Of a stretch of 64,000 nucleotides of DNA, positions 9,177 to 17,755 are shown piece after piece. The notes under the pieces were generated by a model. It saw only the letters and a program-made list of their open reading frames with translations. It did no database searches and was not told the origin of the DNA. Position 1 is the stretch's first letter. Each line of letters begins with the position of its first letter. The stretch covers positions 10,437 through 74,436 of the forward strand of contig CAWJNE010000015.1 of the NCBI GenBank assembly GCA_963844175.1, read 5' to 3'. The position numbers and the translations under genes are program-made. The stretch is from JALZMG01 sp963844175 (GTDB lineage Bacteria > Actinomycetota > Acidimicrobiia > Acidimicrobiales > Ilumatobacteraceae).

Positions 9177-10259
9177 TCATCGCCGACCTCGACCACGTGC
9201 GCGCCGAGGACTTCTCCGCCGCGACCGGATGGGATCCCAAGCCCGAGGGCCTCTGCCGCGGCGAGGTCTGCGTCCCTGCGCCCGGCGTGCGCCGGGACGA
9301 CGGCACGATCGACGTCCTCGCCGCCGCCGCTCGGCTCGGGATGCCGGTCGTCGCCGACGACGAGCACGCCGTCACGGCGATCGGGCCCGGTTCGACGACC
9401 GGCCACACACTCAGCTCGGCCGTCGCGCCCGACCCCGAGCTGGTCGACCGCGCCGGCGAGCCGTTCCGCTTGTCGGCGTTGCGCGGCCGCAAGGTCATCC
9501 TCTACGCGTGGGCCAGCTATTGAGGCTGCCGCACCAGCCTGCCCGGGTGGCAGGCACTGCACGCTGAGCTCGAGGGGCGCGGGCTGACCGTCGTGTCGGT
9601 GGCGCTCGACGTCGTGCCGGAGCACGCGTACCAGTGGATCGACGCCGCCGCACCCACCCATCCGAGCCTGATCGACACCCGCCATGTGACCGGGGAGCTG
9701 TTCGGGTTCATCAACATCCCCATGGCGGTGTGGATCGACGAGGGCGGCACCATCGTGCGCAACGCCGAGTCGGCCTCGATCGAGCGCAGCCCGTTGCGTG
9801 ACATGGACATCCCCGACGGCCTGCCCGAGCGGCTGACGCAGATGTTCACCGAGGTCAAGCAGATCCCCGACGACGCCGAGGCCTACCGGGCGGCGATCGT
9901 CGACTGGGTCGACAACGGCGGCCGCTCGCGCTTCGCGCTCGACGCCCGACGAGGTCATCGAGCGGTCCCGCCCGCGCGGCGCCGACGAGGCCGAGGCGGC
10001 GGCCTGCTTCGAGCTCGGCCAGCACCTGCGGGCCGCCGTGGGCGACGACGCCGCCGTGCCGTGGTGGCGGCGCGCCCACGAGCTCGACCCGGGCAACTGG
10101 ACGTACAAGCGCCAGGCCTGGACGCTCGTCACCACCGCCGAGGGTGCGACCGAGAATGACCTCGTCCAGGGCCCGAACGACGTGTACGCCGGCAACTGGC
10201 TGGACGACGTCGTGGCCAGCGGCGGTGGCGCCAAGTACACGACGCGCCCCCAGCTCTGA
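9173..10259 (+). CDS. ResA-like WAxxUGC (seleno)protein, in-frame TGA plus apparent frameshift
   Basis: A thioredoxin-fold redox protein. The frame from ATG 9173 reads to ...ILYAWASY, then TGA at 9521-9523, then GCRTSLPGWQALH in the same frame. The resulting Y-U-G-C-R occupies the place of a thioredoxin CxxC, as in the known WAxxUGC family, so TGA most likely encodes selenocysteine at residue 117. A candidate SECIS hairpin follows at once. The fold continues (VWIDEGGTIVRNAE) to about 9941. There the family-like sequence jumps to the +1 frame (DEVIERSRP, then WWRRAHELDPGNWTYKRQAW, ending at 10259). One extra C in the CCC at 9945-9947 would restore a 361-residue protein. An SD (GGGAG) precedes the start. 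Confidence 0.8.
9537..9555 (+). promoter_or_regulatory. Candidate bacterial SECIS hairpin
   Basis: GCCTGCC and GGCAGGC form a perfect 7-bp stem around the loop CGGGT. The loop begins 20 bases after the in-frame TGA. A G within the first two loop bases and this spacing fit what is known of bacterial SECIS elements, which recruit SelB to the UGA. No folding software was run. Confidence 0.55.
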
Positions 10260-10318
10260 CCCCGACGAGCGGCGAGCAAGATTTGGAGACTCGGCGCAGG
10301 CCGTAACCTCGGGGGTCG

Positions 10319-11215
10319 ATGGAGCACGTGCGCTGGCTGGCCGAGCCGACCCTGCGCACGCCGACGGTCATCTACGCCTTCACGGGGTGGAACGACGCCG
10401 GCGATGCCGCCTCGTCGGCGCTGCGCACGATGGTCGAGCGGTGGGGCGCCCAGGCGCTGGCCGAGATCGACCCCGAGCCGTTCACCGACTTCGCCACCGT
10501 GCGACCACACGTGCGCATCGTCGACGGGCAGCGCTCGATCGTCTGGCCGACGGTCGGCGTCTGGTCCGCCCAGCTGCCCGACGCTGACGTGCTGCTCGTC
10601 CTCGGCCCGGAGCCGGCGCTGCGGTGGCGCCTGTTCTGCGACCAGCTGGTGGGCGTCGCCGAGCGCTACGGCGCGACGATGACGATCAGCCTCGGCGCCC
10701 TGCTCGCCGACGTCCCGCACACCCGTCCCGTGCAGATCATCGGCACGGCCAGCGAGCCCGACCTGATCGAACGCTTCCAGCTCCAGCGCTCGCGCTACGA
10801 GGGCCCGACCGGCATCGTCGGCGTGCTCCACGACGCCCTCGCCCAGGCCGACGTCGCGACGGCGTCGCTGTGGGCTGCCGTGCCGGGCTACGCCGCCCAG
10901 GTCCCCTCGGCCAAGGCGGCGCTGGCGCTGATGGAGCGGGCCTGCGCGCTGCTCGGCACCCCGGCACCGGGTGACGCGCTGCGCACGGCGGCCGGTGAGT
11001 ACGACGTGCGCATCGCCGCCCTGATCGCCGACGACCAGGAGCTGGTCGACTACGTCGCCAGGCTGGAATCGATGGTCGACGACGACGAATCGCCGTTCTT
11101 CGTCGCCGACGACGACGCCGACGAGCCCGCCGCCGACGCTCCCCCGCTGGACGCCGGCAACGCGGACGAGCTGGTCGCCGAGGTCGAGCAGTTCCTCCGC
11201 GACCGCGACACCTGA
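10319..11215 (+). CDS. PAC2 family protein
   Basis: A 298-residue protein starting ATG. The N-terminal part (TPTVIYAFTGWNDAGDAASSAL) and the sequence around TMTISLGALLADVPHTRP are typical of the PAC2 (proteasome assembly chaperone 2-like) family of actinobacteria. The C-terminus is Asp/Ala-rich and ends in a helical segment. In actinobacteria the role of PAC2 proteins is unproven; a link to the bacterial proteasome is only suggested by name and phylogeny. The stop lies 3 bases before a pair of palindromic repeats shared with the convergent neighbour. Confidence 0.88.
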   Translation: MEHVRWLAEPTLRTPTVIYAFTGWNDAGDAASSALRTMVERWGAQALAEIDPEPFTDFATVRPHVRIVDGQRSIVWPTVGVWSAQLPDADVLLVLGPEPALRWRLFCDQLVGVAERYGATMTISLGALLADVPHTRPVQIIGTASEPDLIERFQLQRSRYEGPTGIVGVLHDALAQADVATASLWAAVPGYAAQVPSAKAALALMERACALLGTPAPGDALRTAAGEYDVRIAALIADDQELVDYVARLESMVDDDESPFFVADDDADEPAADAPPLDAGNADELVAEVEQFLRDRDT

Positions 11216-11218
11216 CCC

Positions 11219-11362
11219 CGCGTTTGTTCATCCACGACCGCTGAGGCGATCACCCCTGCACAAACGCGTGATCCGCTCCGCCCCCCGGGCCCACGTACGA
11301 CCCCCGAACCACGCGTTTGTGCATCGACGACCGGCGCGGCGATCACCAGCGCACAAACGCGT
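11219..11362. repeat. Pair of palindromic repeats, family B
   Basis: Two homologous palindromes of about 50 bp lie at 11219-11268 and 11311-11362, separated by 42 bp. Each begins CGCGTTTGT and ends ACAAACGCG; the second has perfect 12-bp arms (ACGCGTTTGTGC and its complement). The loops are also related (ACGACCG, GGCGATCACC). They sit between convergent genes and overlap the 3' end of the winged-helix gene, so they probably act as a bidirectional terminator. Confidence 0.8.
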
Positions 11363-12451
11363 CAGGGTGGAGGCGCGCCAGGTGATGCGGGGGTCGGCGT
11401 CCGGGCGGAGGAAGGCCAGGAGCCGTCCGCCCTCGGTCTCGGTGTCGGACCGCTCGGCGCGGGTGATCCGCCGCAGGGGCGTGATGTCGATCACGTCGCC
11501 GGCGAGCACCCAGGTGGCCGCCACCCGCCCGTCGATCAACACGAACCGCGCCCCCTCGACGCTGAGCCCGCGGTGGTCGTCGTCGATGATCCGCGACCGG
11601 TCGGCGTAGCCGAGCACGGCGTTGTCGAACGCCGGCAGGAACCGGGGCGGGGCCGGCGTGTCAGGCGACGGGAGCGGCGCACCCTCGACGTCGAGCAGCT
11701 GGCGGCCCCGTTCGTCGCCGAACACCCGCAGCTGCGGCCGCAGCCGAGCGATCACCGCAGGCAACCCCGTGAGCCCGCACCACGCCCGCAGGTCCGAGCT
11801 GGACGCCGGTCCGAACGCCGCCAGGTAGCGCATCACGAGGTCGTCGGGCGACGGGACCGGCTCGAGCTCCTTGCCGAGCCAGCGCTGGATCGTCACGTTG
11901 CGGGCTGGTCCGGCCTTCCCCCACAGCCCCCGTGGCGGGACCTGCACCAGCGGGACCAGCGAGCTCAGAGCGTCGCCGAGCTCGCGCGCCGCGGCCTGCG
12001 GCCAGCGCTCCGTCAATGCCCGCCCCGCCTCCGGCAACGTCGTCCCCTCGGCGTCGAACAGCGGTCGTCCGGCGGCGGCCAGCTCGTCGAGGTCGACGCC
12101 GTCCAGCGAGCGGCGCAACGTGCCCCTGGCCCGGGCGACCAGCATCTCGTGGTGCAACGGGCGCAGCGCCAGCGCGTCGGCCGCCGACACGAGGTGCAGC
12201 GTGCGCCGCATCATCAGCGTGCGGACCAGCGAGCGGTCCTCGAGCCGCCCCGCCAGCTCCTGCGGGTCGAAGGCCTCGAGCCTCGACCACAGCCCCGTGT
12301 AGGGCTCGAGCGGCTCCTGGGCCTGCAGCCCGACGAGGTGCTCGACCACCTCGAGGACTGGCCGCCGCTCTCGCTCGAGCAGCAGGTTGCGCGCCAGCAG
12401 GGCGCGGTTCAGTGCCCGCCGGTCGAGGGTCTCCAGCGCCGGCCGGCTCAA
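11228..12451 (-). CDS. Winged-helix DNA-binding domain protein (AlkZ-like/DUF1006)
   Basis: About 407 residues. The start is probably TTG at 12451, overlapping the NUDIX stop as TTGA. The motifs VVEHLVGLQAQEPLEPYTGLWSR (split by family-typical Gln and Gln-Glu), RTLMMRRTLHLVSAADA and TIQRWLG match PF06224. This family includes the DNA glycosylase AlkZ, whose QxQ motif acts in unhooking interstrand crosslinks; here the equivalent is LQAQ. A repair role is therefore plausible but unproven. The last 45 residues are encoded by the palindromic repeats and are probably non-functional; the natural end would be near RITWRAST. Cotranscribed with the NUDIX gene. Confidence 0.82.
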   Translation of the reverse strand: MSRPALETLDRRALNRALLARNLLLERERRPVLEVVEHLVGLQAQEPLEPYTGLWSRLEAFDPQELAGRLEDRSLVRTLMMRRTLHLVSAADALALRPLHHEMLVARARGTLRRSLDGVDLDELAAAGRPLFDAEGTTLPEAGRALTERWPQAAARELGDALSSLVPLVQVPPRGLWGKAGPARNVTIQRWLGKELEPVPSPDDLVMRYLAAFGPASSSDLRAWCGLTGLPAVIARLRPQLRVFGDERGRQLLDVEGAPLPSPDTPAPPRFLPAFDNAVLGYADRSRIIDDDHRGLSVEGARFVLIDGRVAATWVLAGDVIDITPLRRITRAERSDTETEGGRLLAFLRPDADPRITWRASTLTRLCAGDRRAGRRCTNAWFGGRTWARGAERITRLCRGDRLSGRG

Positions 12452-13185
12452 GCGCGCCAGATGGGCGAGCGCACCGGGTCGAAGTGGGTCGGCAGCTCGT
12501 CGCCGCGGATCGCCGCGAACGCCATGGGCGCCCACCACTGGGCGCCGGCCGTGGCCTCGGGCAGCGCATCCGGGCCGAACCAGCCGACGTCGGCACACTC
12601 CAGCGGATGGCAGGCCAGTTCGCCGCCGACGGCCCGGCAGTGGAACAGCAGCATGTACATCCCGAAGCGCGAGAACCCCATCCGCTGGCCGTCGATCACC
12701 GCCAGCACGCGCTCGGGGAGGCACTCGACGCCGGTCTCCTCGGCCACCTCCTTGACCGCCACCTCGGCCGGCGAGTACCCGACGTCGGCCCACCCGGTCG
12801 GGTACAGCCAGATGCCGGAGTCGGCGCGCTGGACGAGCAGCAGCTCACCGTCGTCGTTGCCGACGACGGCGCCGATCGCCACCTTCGGGGTGACGTAGCC
12901 GGGCACGCCGACGCCGACCGACTCCAACCACTCCTGGACGAAGTGGTCCTGCTCCCGGGCGACCTCGGCGGCCTCCTGGTCGTCGATCGCCGAGGTGTGG
13001 CCCAGCGCCTCGTTGGCCGCCGCCTTGATGTCGGCGGCCACGTTCAAGACCTCCTCGAAGCGCTCCCGCTCGTACAGGTTGTCGCTGAACCCGAGGCCCG
13101 TCCGGGCGATCGCGGCCAGGGTCTCGCTCCACCGCGCCAGGTCGCGGGTGAAGCCGGCGGCGCCGCTCCGCTCGTCCTCGGTCAC
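12448..13185 (-). CDS. NUDIX hydrolase with N-terminal NUDIX_N domain
   Basis: A 245-residue protein, GTG start at 13185. The N-terminal 70 residues (DLARWSETLAAIARTGLGFS) match the helical domain in hydrolases of the Bacillus YjhB-like group. The NUDIX box GYSPAEVAVKEVAEETGVE carries the metal-binding Glu pair, with Lys in place of the usual Arg before the first Glu. It probably cleaves a nucleoside diphosphate linked to another moiety; the substrate cannot be read. It overlaps the next gene's start by 4 bases, indicating translational coupling. Confidence 0.88.
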   Translation of the reverse strand: MTEDERSGAAGFTRDLARWSETLAAIARTGLGFSDNLYERERFEEVLNVAADIKAAANEALGHTSAIDDQEAAEVAREQDHFVQEWLESVGVGVPGYVTPKVAIGAVVGNDDGELLLVQRADSGIWLYPTGWADVGYSPAEVAVKEVAEETGVECLPERVLAVIDGQRMGFSRFGMYMLLFHCRAVGGELACHPLECADVGWFGPDALPEATAGAQWWAPMAFAAIRGDELPTHFDPVRSPIWRA

Positions 13186-13210
13186 AGGCCAGAACCTACT
13201 GGCGGCAGGA

Positions 13211-15574
13211 TCACGACACGGCGTGGAGGATGCCCTTGCGGATCTCCGCCCGGTGCCCCTCATCGGTGATCAATCGCCCGTTCGCCCCCTGCACGTAGAA
13301 CGTGTCGACGACGTCCTCGCCGACGGACTGCACCGTTGCGTGACGGATGTCCAGGCCCAGCTCGGCCAGCGACCGGGCGATCCGGTGCAGCACGCCGACG
13401 CGGTTCGGCGCCCGAACCTCGATGACCGTCGACGACGAGGAGGCGCCGTCGTGGAACGTCACGGCCGGCTCGCTCGCCGGCGCCGCCTGCACGGCACGGC
13501 GCCTGCGGTACGTGTGCGCACGCTCTGCCAGGCGGGCCTCGATCGCCAGCTCCCCGGCCAAGGCCCGGCGGAGGTCGTCGAGCACGGCGTCCCACGTCAC
13601 CGACCCGTGCTGGGCGGTCACCCGGAACTGCGACGCCGCCATGGCCGGCCCGCCGAGCTCGGCCGAGTACGCCCACGCCGTCATCACGTCGAGGCCACGC
13701 AGGGACAGCACCCCGGCGACGCGGGCGAACGTCCCGGGAACGTCGTCGCACACCACCGTCACCCGATGCGAGCTGGCCGATCCGGCTGAGTCCGCCGCGC
13801 CCGTCAGCACCTGCTCGGCCTCGTCGTCGACCCGCACGTCGAGTTGCCCGGCGGCCATCGCGGCGAGCGTCGGAGCGTCCGGGAACGGGGGCACGGCATC
13901 GACGGCGTGGCCGTTCAGCGCCAAGCGCGTGCGAGCGACGAGGTCGGCGACCAGCTGCGCCTTCCACCCGCCCCACGCCGACGGGCCGGTGGCCAACGAA
14001 TCGGCCTCCGTCAGCGCGTGCAACAGGTCCAGCGTCGAGACGTCGCCGACCGCATCGGCGACCAGCCGGATCGTCGCCGGATCGGCAAGGTCGCGACGCA
14101 CCGCCGTCTCGGCCAAGAGGAGGTGGTGGCGGATCACCCGCACGACCGTCGCCACGTCGTCATCGGACAGGCCGAGGCGCGGGCCGATGGTCGCCATCAG
14201 CTCCACGCCGGCGTCGGTGTGGTCTCCCGGGTAGCCCTTGCCGAGGTCGTGGAACAGCGCCGCCAGCACCAGGAGATCCGGGCGCTCGACTCCGTCGGCC
14301 AGCGCAGCGGCGTTGGCCGCGGCCTCCCACAGGTGCCGATCCACGGTGAAGCGGTGGTAGGCGTTGCGCTGCGGGCGGCTGCGCGTCGGCGCCCATTCGG
14401 GCAGCAGGTGCACGAGCAGGCCACGTTGGTCGAGCGCCTCGAACACGTCGATGGCGCGGTGGCCCTGGCGGAGGAGCGCGACGAGCTCGTCGAGCGCTCC
14501 ATCCGGCCACGCCGCCGCCCACACCCGAGGGTCGATCTCGTCCGCCAACTGGTCGAGCGCAGCGCGGGACAGCCGGACACCGCGCTGGGCAGCGACGCGG
14601 GCCGCCCGCAGCACCAGCGTGGGATCGGCCCGCCCGTCCGCATGTGCGGACAACGAGACCTCCCGATCGACGACGACAACGCCCGCCGCGACCCGCTCCT
14701 CGTGGCCGACCTGGTGACGGCCCACGTGACGCCAGGCCTCGTCCCCGATCCACGCGATCGTGCGGGCCGCCGCGGAGACCTCGGCCATCAGCACGTCGGC
14801 GTCCGGGCGATCCAGGCGACGGGCAACGGCGTCCTGGTCCTCCAACCGCAGCACGTCGCCGGGTCGGCCCGCCTCGCGGTGCAGCGCGACGCGCACGTCG
14901 AGCAGCTCGCCGTAGCAGCGATCGAGCGTGACCCGGTCGTCGGCCGGCATCACGAGATCGGCCGCCGCTGCCCACCACAGCGTGTGCGCGTCGCGCAGCC
15001 CACCGTGGCCCTCCTTGAGGTCGGGCTCGAGCAGGTAGGCGACGTCGCCGGCCTGGGCGCGACGTTCCAGCACCCGAGAGCGCAGCTGGTCGAGCCAGCG
15101 CCGACCGTTGCGGCGCCACAGTGCCAGGGCCTCGTTGGTCAGCCGGGCCGCCAGCTCCTCGTCGCCCGCCAGCCAGCGCGCCGAGAGCAGGGCCGTCGCC
15201 GTGTCGAGGTCGTCGGCGGCCAGGTCGAGCTGGTCGCGGGTGGTGCGCACGGCGTGACCGAGCTGCAGGCCCGCGTCCCACAGCGGGTACCACAGGGCGC
15301 TGGCCAGCTCCTCGATGTCGGGACCCTTGGTGCGCTCGTGGACGAGCACCACGTCGACGTCGCTGAACGGCGCCAGCTCTCGGCGCCCGTAGCCGCCGAC
15401 GGCGAGCAGTGCGGCGACCCCCTTGCGCGGTCGCGACCCGCCGCAGGCCTCGGCGTACAGGCCCGCCAGCAGCTCGTCGGTCAGATCGGACAGGCGCCGG
15501 CAGAGGGTGCCGCCGTCGAGTCGGTCGTCGGCGATCGCCGCCCCCCGCGCCGACACGACCGTCTGGACCATCAC
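13211..15574 (-). CDS. glnD: Protein-PII uridylyltransferase/uridylyl-removing enzyme GlnD
   Basis: A 787-residue protein with all GlnD domains in order. The nucleotidyltransferase motif GGYGRRELAPFSDVDVVL lies at residues 60-77 with its two Asp. An HD domain in the middle has the HDLGKGYPGDH signature, and two ACT domains end the protein (VTVVCDDVPGTFARVAGVL, and EVRAPNRVGVLHRIARSLAELG). It modifies and demodifies PII in response to glutamine to set nitrogen metabolism. No glnB, glnK or amtB lies within the window, so the gene is separated from its usual neighbours. It is divergent from the binding-protein gene at 15638, with 63 bases between. Confidence 0.95.
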   Translation of the reverse strand: MMVQTVVSARGAAIADDRLDGGTLCRRLSDLTDELLAGLYAEACGGSRPRKGVAALLAVGGYGRRELAPFSDVDVVLVHERTKGPDIEELASALWYPLWDAGLQLGHAVRTTRDQLDLAADDLDTATALLSARWLAGDEELAARLTNEALALWRRNGRRWLDQLRSRVLERRAQAGDVAYLLEPDLKEGHGGLRDAHTLWWAAAADLVMPADDRVTLDRCYGELLDVRVALHREAGRPGDVLRLEDQDAVARRLDRPDADVLMAEVSAAARTIAWIGDEAWRHVGRHQVGHEERVAAGVVVVDREVSLSAHADGRADPTLVLRAARVAAQRGVRLSRAALDQLADEIDPRVWAAAWPDGALDELVALLRQGHRAIDVFEALDQRGLLVHLLPEWAPTRSRPQRNAYHRFTVDRHLWEAAANAAALADGVERPDLLVLAALFHDLGKGYPGDHTDAGVELMATIGPRLGLSDDDVATVVRVIRHHLLLAETAVRRDLADPATIRLVADAVGDVSTLDLLHALTEADSLATGPSAWGGWKAQLVADLVARTRLALNGHAVDAVPPFPDAPTLAAMAAGQLDVRVDDEAEQVLTGAADSAGSASSHRVTVVCDDVPGTFARVAGVLSLRGLDVMTAWAYSAELGGPAMAASQFRVTAQHGSVTWDAVLDDLRRALAGELAIEARLAERAHTYRRRRAVQAAPASEPAVTFHDGASSSSTVIEVRAPNRVGVLHRIARSLAELGLDIRHATVQSVGEDVVDTFYVQGANGRLITDEGHRAEIRKGILHAVS

Positions 15575-15637
15575 CGCACGCTACGGGATCGCCGGCCGCG
15601 CCGCCCGGGGGACGGACCAGGCCCCTACAGTGCCGCC

Positions 15638-16924
15638 GTGCTCGGTCGACCCGGCTCCACGGGCGGGAACCGGTTGACGGCGCCGGCCGCTGCGGCCGCG
15701 CTGCTGCTGGCCGTCGCCGCCTGTTCGGGGACCGACGAGACGGAGGGCACCGTTCCGCCGACACCGTTGGTCACGGCGACCACCGACGCTCCGCGCGTCG
15801 ACGACGGCGTGCTGCGGATCGGCGTGATGACGCCGCGCAGCGGTCCGGGCGCCGCGCTCGGCGAGTCCGTGCTCGAGGCTGCGGCCGCGGCCATCCAGCT
15901 CATCAACGAAGCCGGTGGCGTCGGCGGAGCCACCGTGCAGCTGATCCAAGAGGACGAGGGCACGACGCCGCTGGCCGCCGCGGATGCGATCGAGTCGCTG
16001 CTCGACCAGGACGTCGACGCCGTCATCGGTCCGACCTCGTCCGTCATCGCCCTCGACACCCTCGGTGACCTCTTGGGCGGCGGCGTCGTGGCGTGCTCCC
16101 CGACGGCCACAACGCTGGCGCTCGACGACTACCCGGGCTCGGAGCGGTTCTTCCGCACCGCCCCGAGCGACGCCCTGCAGGCCGTGGCCATCGCCGAGCT
16201 GGCCGAGCAGACGGGCGCCCGGACGGCGGCCGTCGCCTTCCTCGACGACACGTACGGCCGACCGCTGGCGCAAGCCACGATCTCCGCACTGGAAGGACGC
16301 CAGTTGACGGTCGACACCACGGTGCCCTTCGCGCCAGGCGACGACGACCTGGCTGCCGAAGCGACCCAGCTCGCCGACCTCGACGTCGGCGTGATCGTCA
16401 TCATCGGCGACCCGGATGAGGGCACGCGGCTGCTCTCGGCGCTGGGCGCCGTGACCGCCGGCGGCGACGGCGGCGAGATCCCGGCGATCCTCCTCAACGG
16501 GGCGATGCGCACCCCGGCGGCGCCGGCGCTGGTGCAAGAGCTGCCGACCGCGCTGCGCGAGGCGGTCCAGGGCGTCTCACCGGTCGCCGGCCCGGCGACG
16601 CCAGGTGAGCTGCCCGGACCGTTCGCCACCAACACCGTCGACTGCGTGAACCTGATCGCCCTGGCCGCCGCGCAGGCCGCGTCGGACAACCCGGTGCAGG
16701 TGGCCGGCCAGGTGCAGGAGGTCAGCTCCACCGGCGTGACGTGTGCCGACTTCGCCGGGTGCGCCGGGCTGCTCGACGAGAACCGCAACATCGACTACGA
16801 AGGCCAGAGCGGCGGCGTCGAGATCGGGACGACGGGCGACCCCCAGCAGGCGCAGTTCGAGGTCTTCACCTTCGATGCCAGCGGCGTCGATCAGCCGATC
16901 CGCATGTTCTCCGTCGCCGCCTGA
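15638..16924 (+). CDS. ABC transporter substrate-binding lipoprotein (branched-chain amino acid type)
   Basis: A 428-residue protein, GTG start. A signal peptide with lipobox LLLAVAAC places the lipidated Cys at about residue 27. The mature part starts after a Thr/Pro-rich spacer with LRIGVMTPRSGPGAALG and has the two-lobed Leu/Ile/Val-binding fold (Peripla_BP_6): INEAGGVGGATVQLIQEDEG, DAVIGPTSS, FFRTAPSD and VAFLDDTYG. It probably captures an amino acid or related solute outside the membrane. No permease or ATPase gene is adjacent, so it is an orphan binding protein. Its 3' end touches palindrome C1. Confidence 0.88.
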   Translation: MLGRPGSTGGNRLTAPAAAAALLLAVAACSGTDETEGTVPPTPLVTATTDAPRVDDGVLRIGVMTPRSGPGAALGESVLEAAAAAIQLINEAGGVGGATVQLIQEDEGTTPLAAADAIESLLDQDVDAVIGPTSSVIALDTLGDLLGGGVVACSPTATTLALDDYPGSERFFRTAPSDALQAVAIAELAEQTGARTAAVAFLDDTYGRPLAQATISALEGRQLTVDTTVPFAPGDDDLAAEATQLADLDVGVIVIIGDPDEGTRLLSALGAVTAGGDGGEIPAILLNGAMRTPAAPALVQELPTALREAVQGVSPVAGPATPGELPGPFATNTVDCVNLIALAAAQAASDNPVQVAGQVQEVSSTGVTCADFAGCAGLLDENRNIDYEGQSGGVEIGTTGDPQQAQFEVFTFDASGVDQPIRMFSVAA

Positions 16925-16999
16925 TCTGGGCGCGGACGTCCCCACGACCCCATCCGGGCGCGGACGTTCCCGGAATCGCGAACCTGCGCGCCCAGATGG
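16923..16999. repeat. Palindromic repeat, family C, copy 1
   Basis: Contains two left-arm motifs, TCTGGGCGCGGACGTCC at 16925-16941 and ATCCGGGCGCGGACGTTCC at 16952, and one right arm TGCGCGCCCAGATGG ending at 16999. Read together they form an imperfect hairpin with a duplicated left arm. A simpler copy is at 17701-17748, so the pair brackets the HemQ gene. Confidence 0.7.
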
Positions 17000-17028
17000 C
17001 CGTCGGCGGTCCGCCGTAGCCTGATCGC

Positions 17029-17686
17029 ATGCGCACGGAGACCGGGCTCGCCGTCCTGCACCTGTTCTGCACGCCGTCGGCGACCGTGGACCGCGAGGCG
17101 GCGAGCGCTGCCGTGAAGCGGGTGGAGGCGGCCGACGGGCAGGTCGTGACCGCAGCGATGCTCGGCCACAAGTGCGATCTCGCCGTCATGGCCCTGCACC
17201 CGGACTGGTCGGTCCTGCGCTCCCTGCAGTCGGGGTTGCAGCAAGCTGGGCTGAACGTCGTCGACAGCTACGTCAGCATCACCGAGGTCAGCGAGTACGC
17301 CAAGGGGATGCCGGAGCACCTGCTGCGTGAGCGCCTGCACCCGTCGCTGCCGCCCGAGCGGCAAGCCGGTGTTCTGCTTCTACCCGATGACCAAGCGGCG
17401 CGAGGCCCAGGCCAACTGGTACCTGACGCCGTTCGACGAGCGCGATCGCTTGATGCGCGAGCACGGCAAGAGCGGCCGCACCTTCGCCGGCAAGGTCGTC
17501 CAGCTGATCACCGGATCGACCGGGCTCGACGACTTCGAGTGGGGCGTGACGCTGTTCGCCACCACCCCCGAGGTGGTCAAGGACGTCGTCTACACCATGC
17601 GCTTCGACAAGGGGTCTGCGCTGTACGGCGAGTTCGGCCGTTTCTACGTCGGTTATCTCGCCCCCCTCGAGGACCTGCTCGAGTAG
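17029..17686 (+). CDS. hemQ: Chlorite dismutase-family heme protein (HemQ/coproheme decarboxylase), frameshifted
   Basis: The N-terminal part (VLHLFCTPSATVDREAA, LGHKCDLAVMALHPDWSVLRSLQ) is in frame from ATG 17029. From about 17358 the homology moves one base to read KPVFCFYPMTKRREAQANWY, then REHGKSGRTFAGKV (proximal His) and ITGSTGLDDFEWGVTLF, ending YVGYLAPLEDLLE. Together they make a full-length actinobacterial HemQ of about 218 residues, which turns coproheme III into heme b. Removing one C from the CCC at 17353-17355 restores a single frame with LPPSGKPVF. So this is either a sequencing error or a very recent pseudogene; no other hemQ is seen here. Confidence 0.82.
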
Positions 17687-17700
17687 CGCTTCATCTCGTC

Positions 17701-17748
17701 GTCCGGGCGCGGCGATTCCCGATCTCGAGAACGTCCGCGCCCAGATGG
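17701..17748. repeat. Palindromic repeat, family C, copy 2
   Basis: A 48-bp imperfect palindrome: left arm GTCCGGGCGCGGCGATTC, right arm GAACGTCCGCGCCCAGATGG. It lies between the convergent HemQ and FdhD genes, fitting a bidirectional terminator. Its right arm matches the one in copy 1. Confidence 0.75.
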
Positions 17749-17755
17749 CAGCGCC

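Noticed and set aside
13844..15637. Upstream extension of the binding-lipoprotein frame over glnD
   Set aside because: The region is antisense to glnD. The signal peptide and lipobox fix the true start at 15638.
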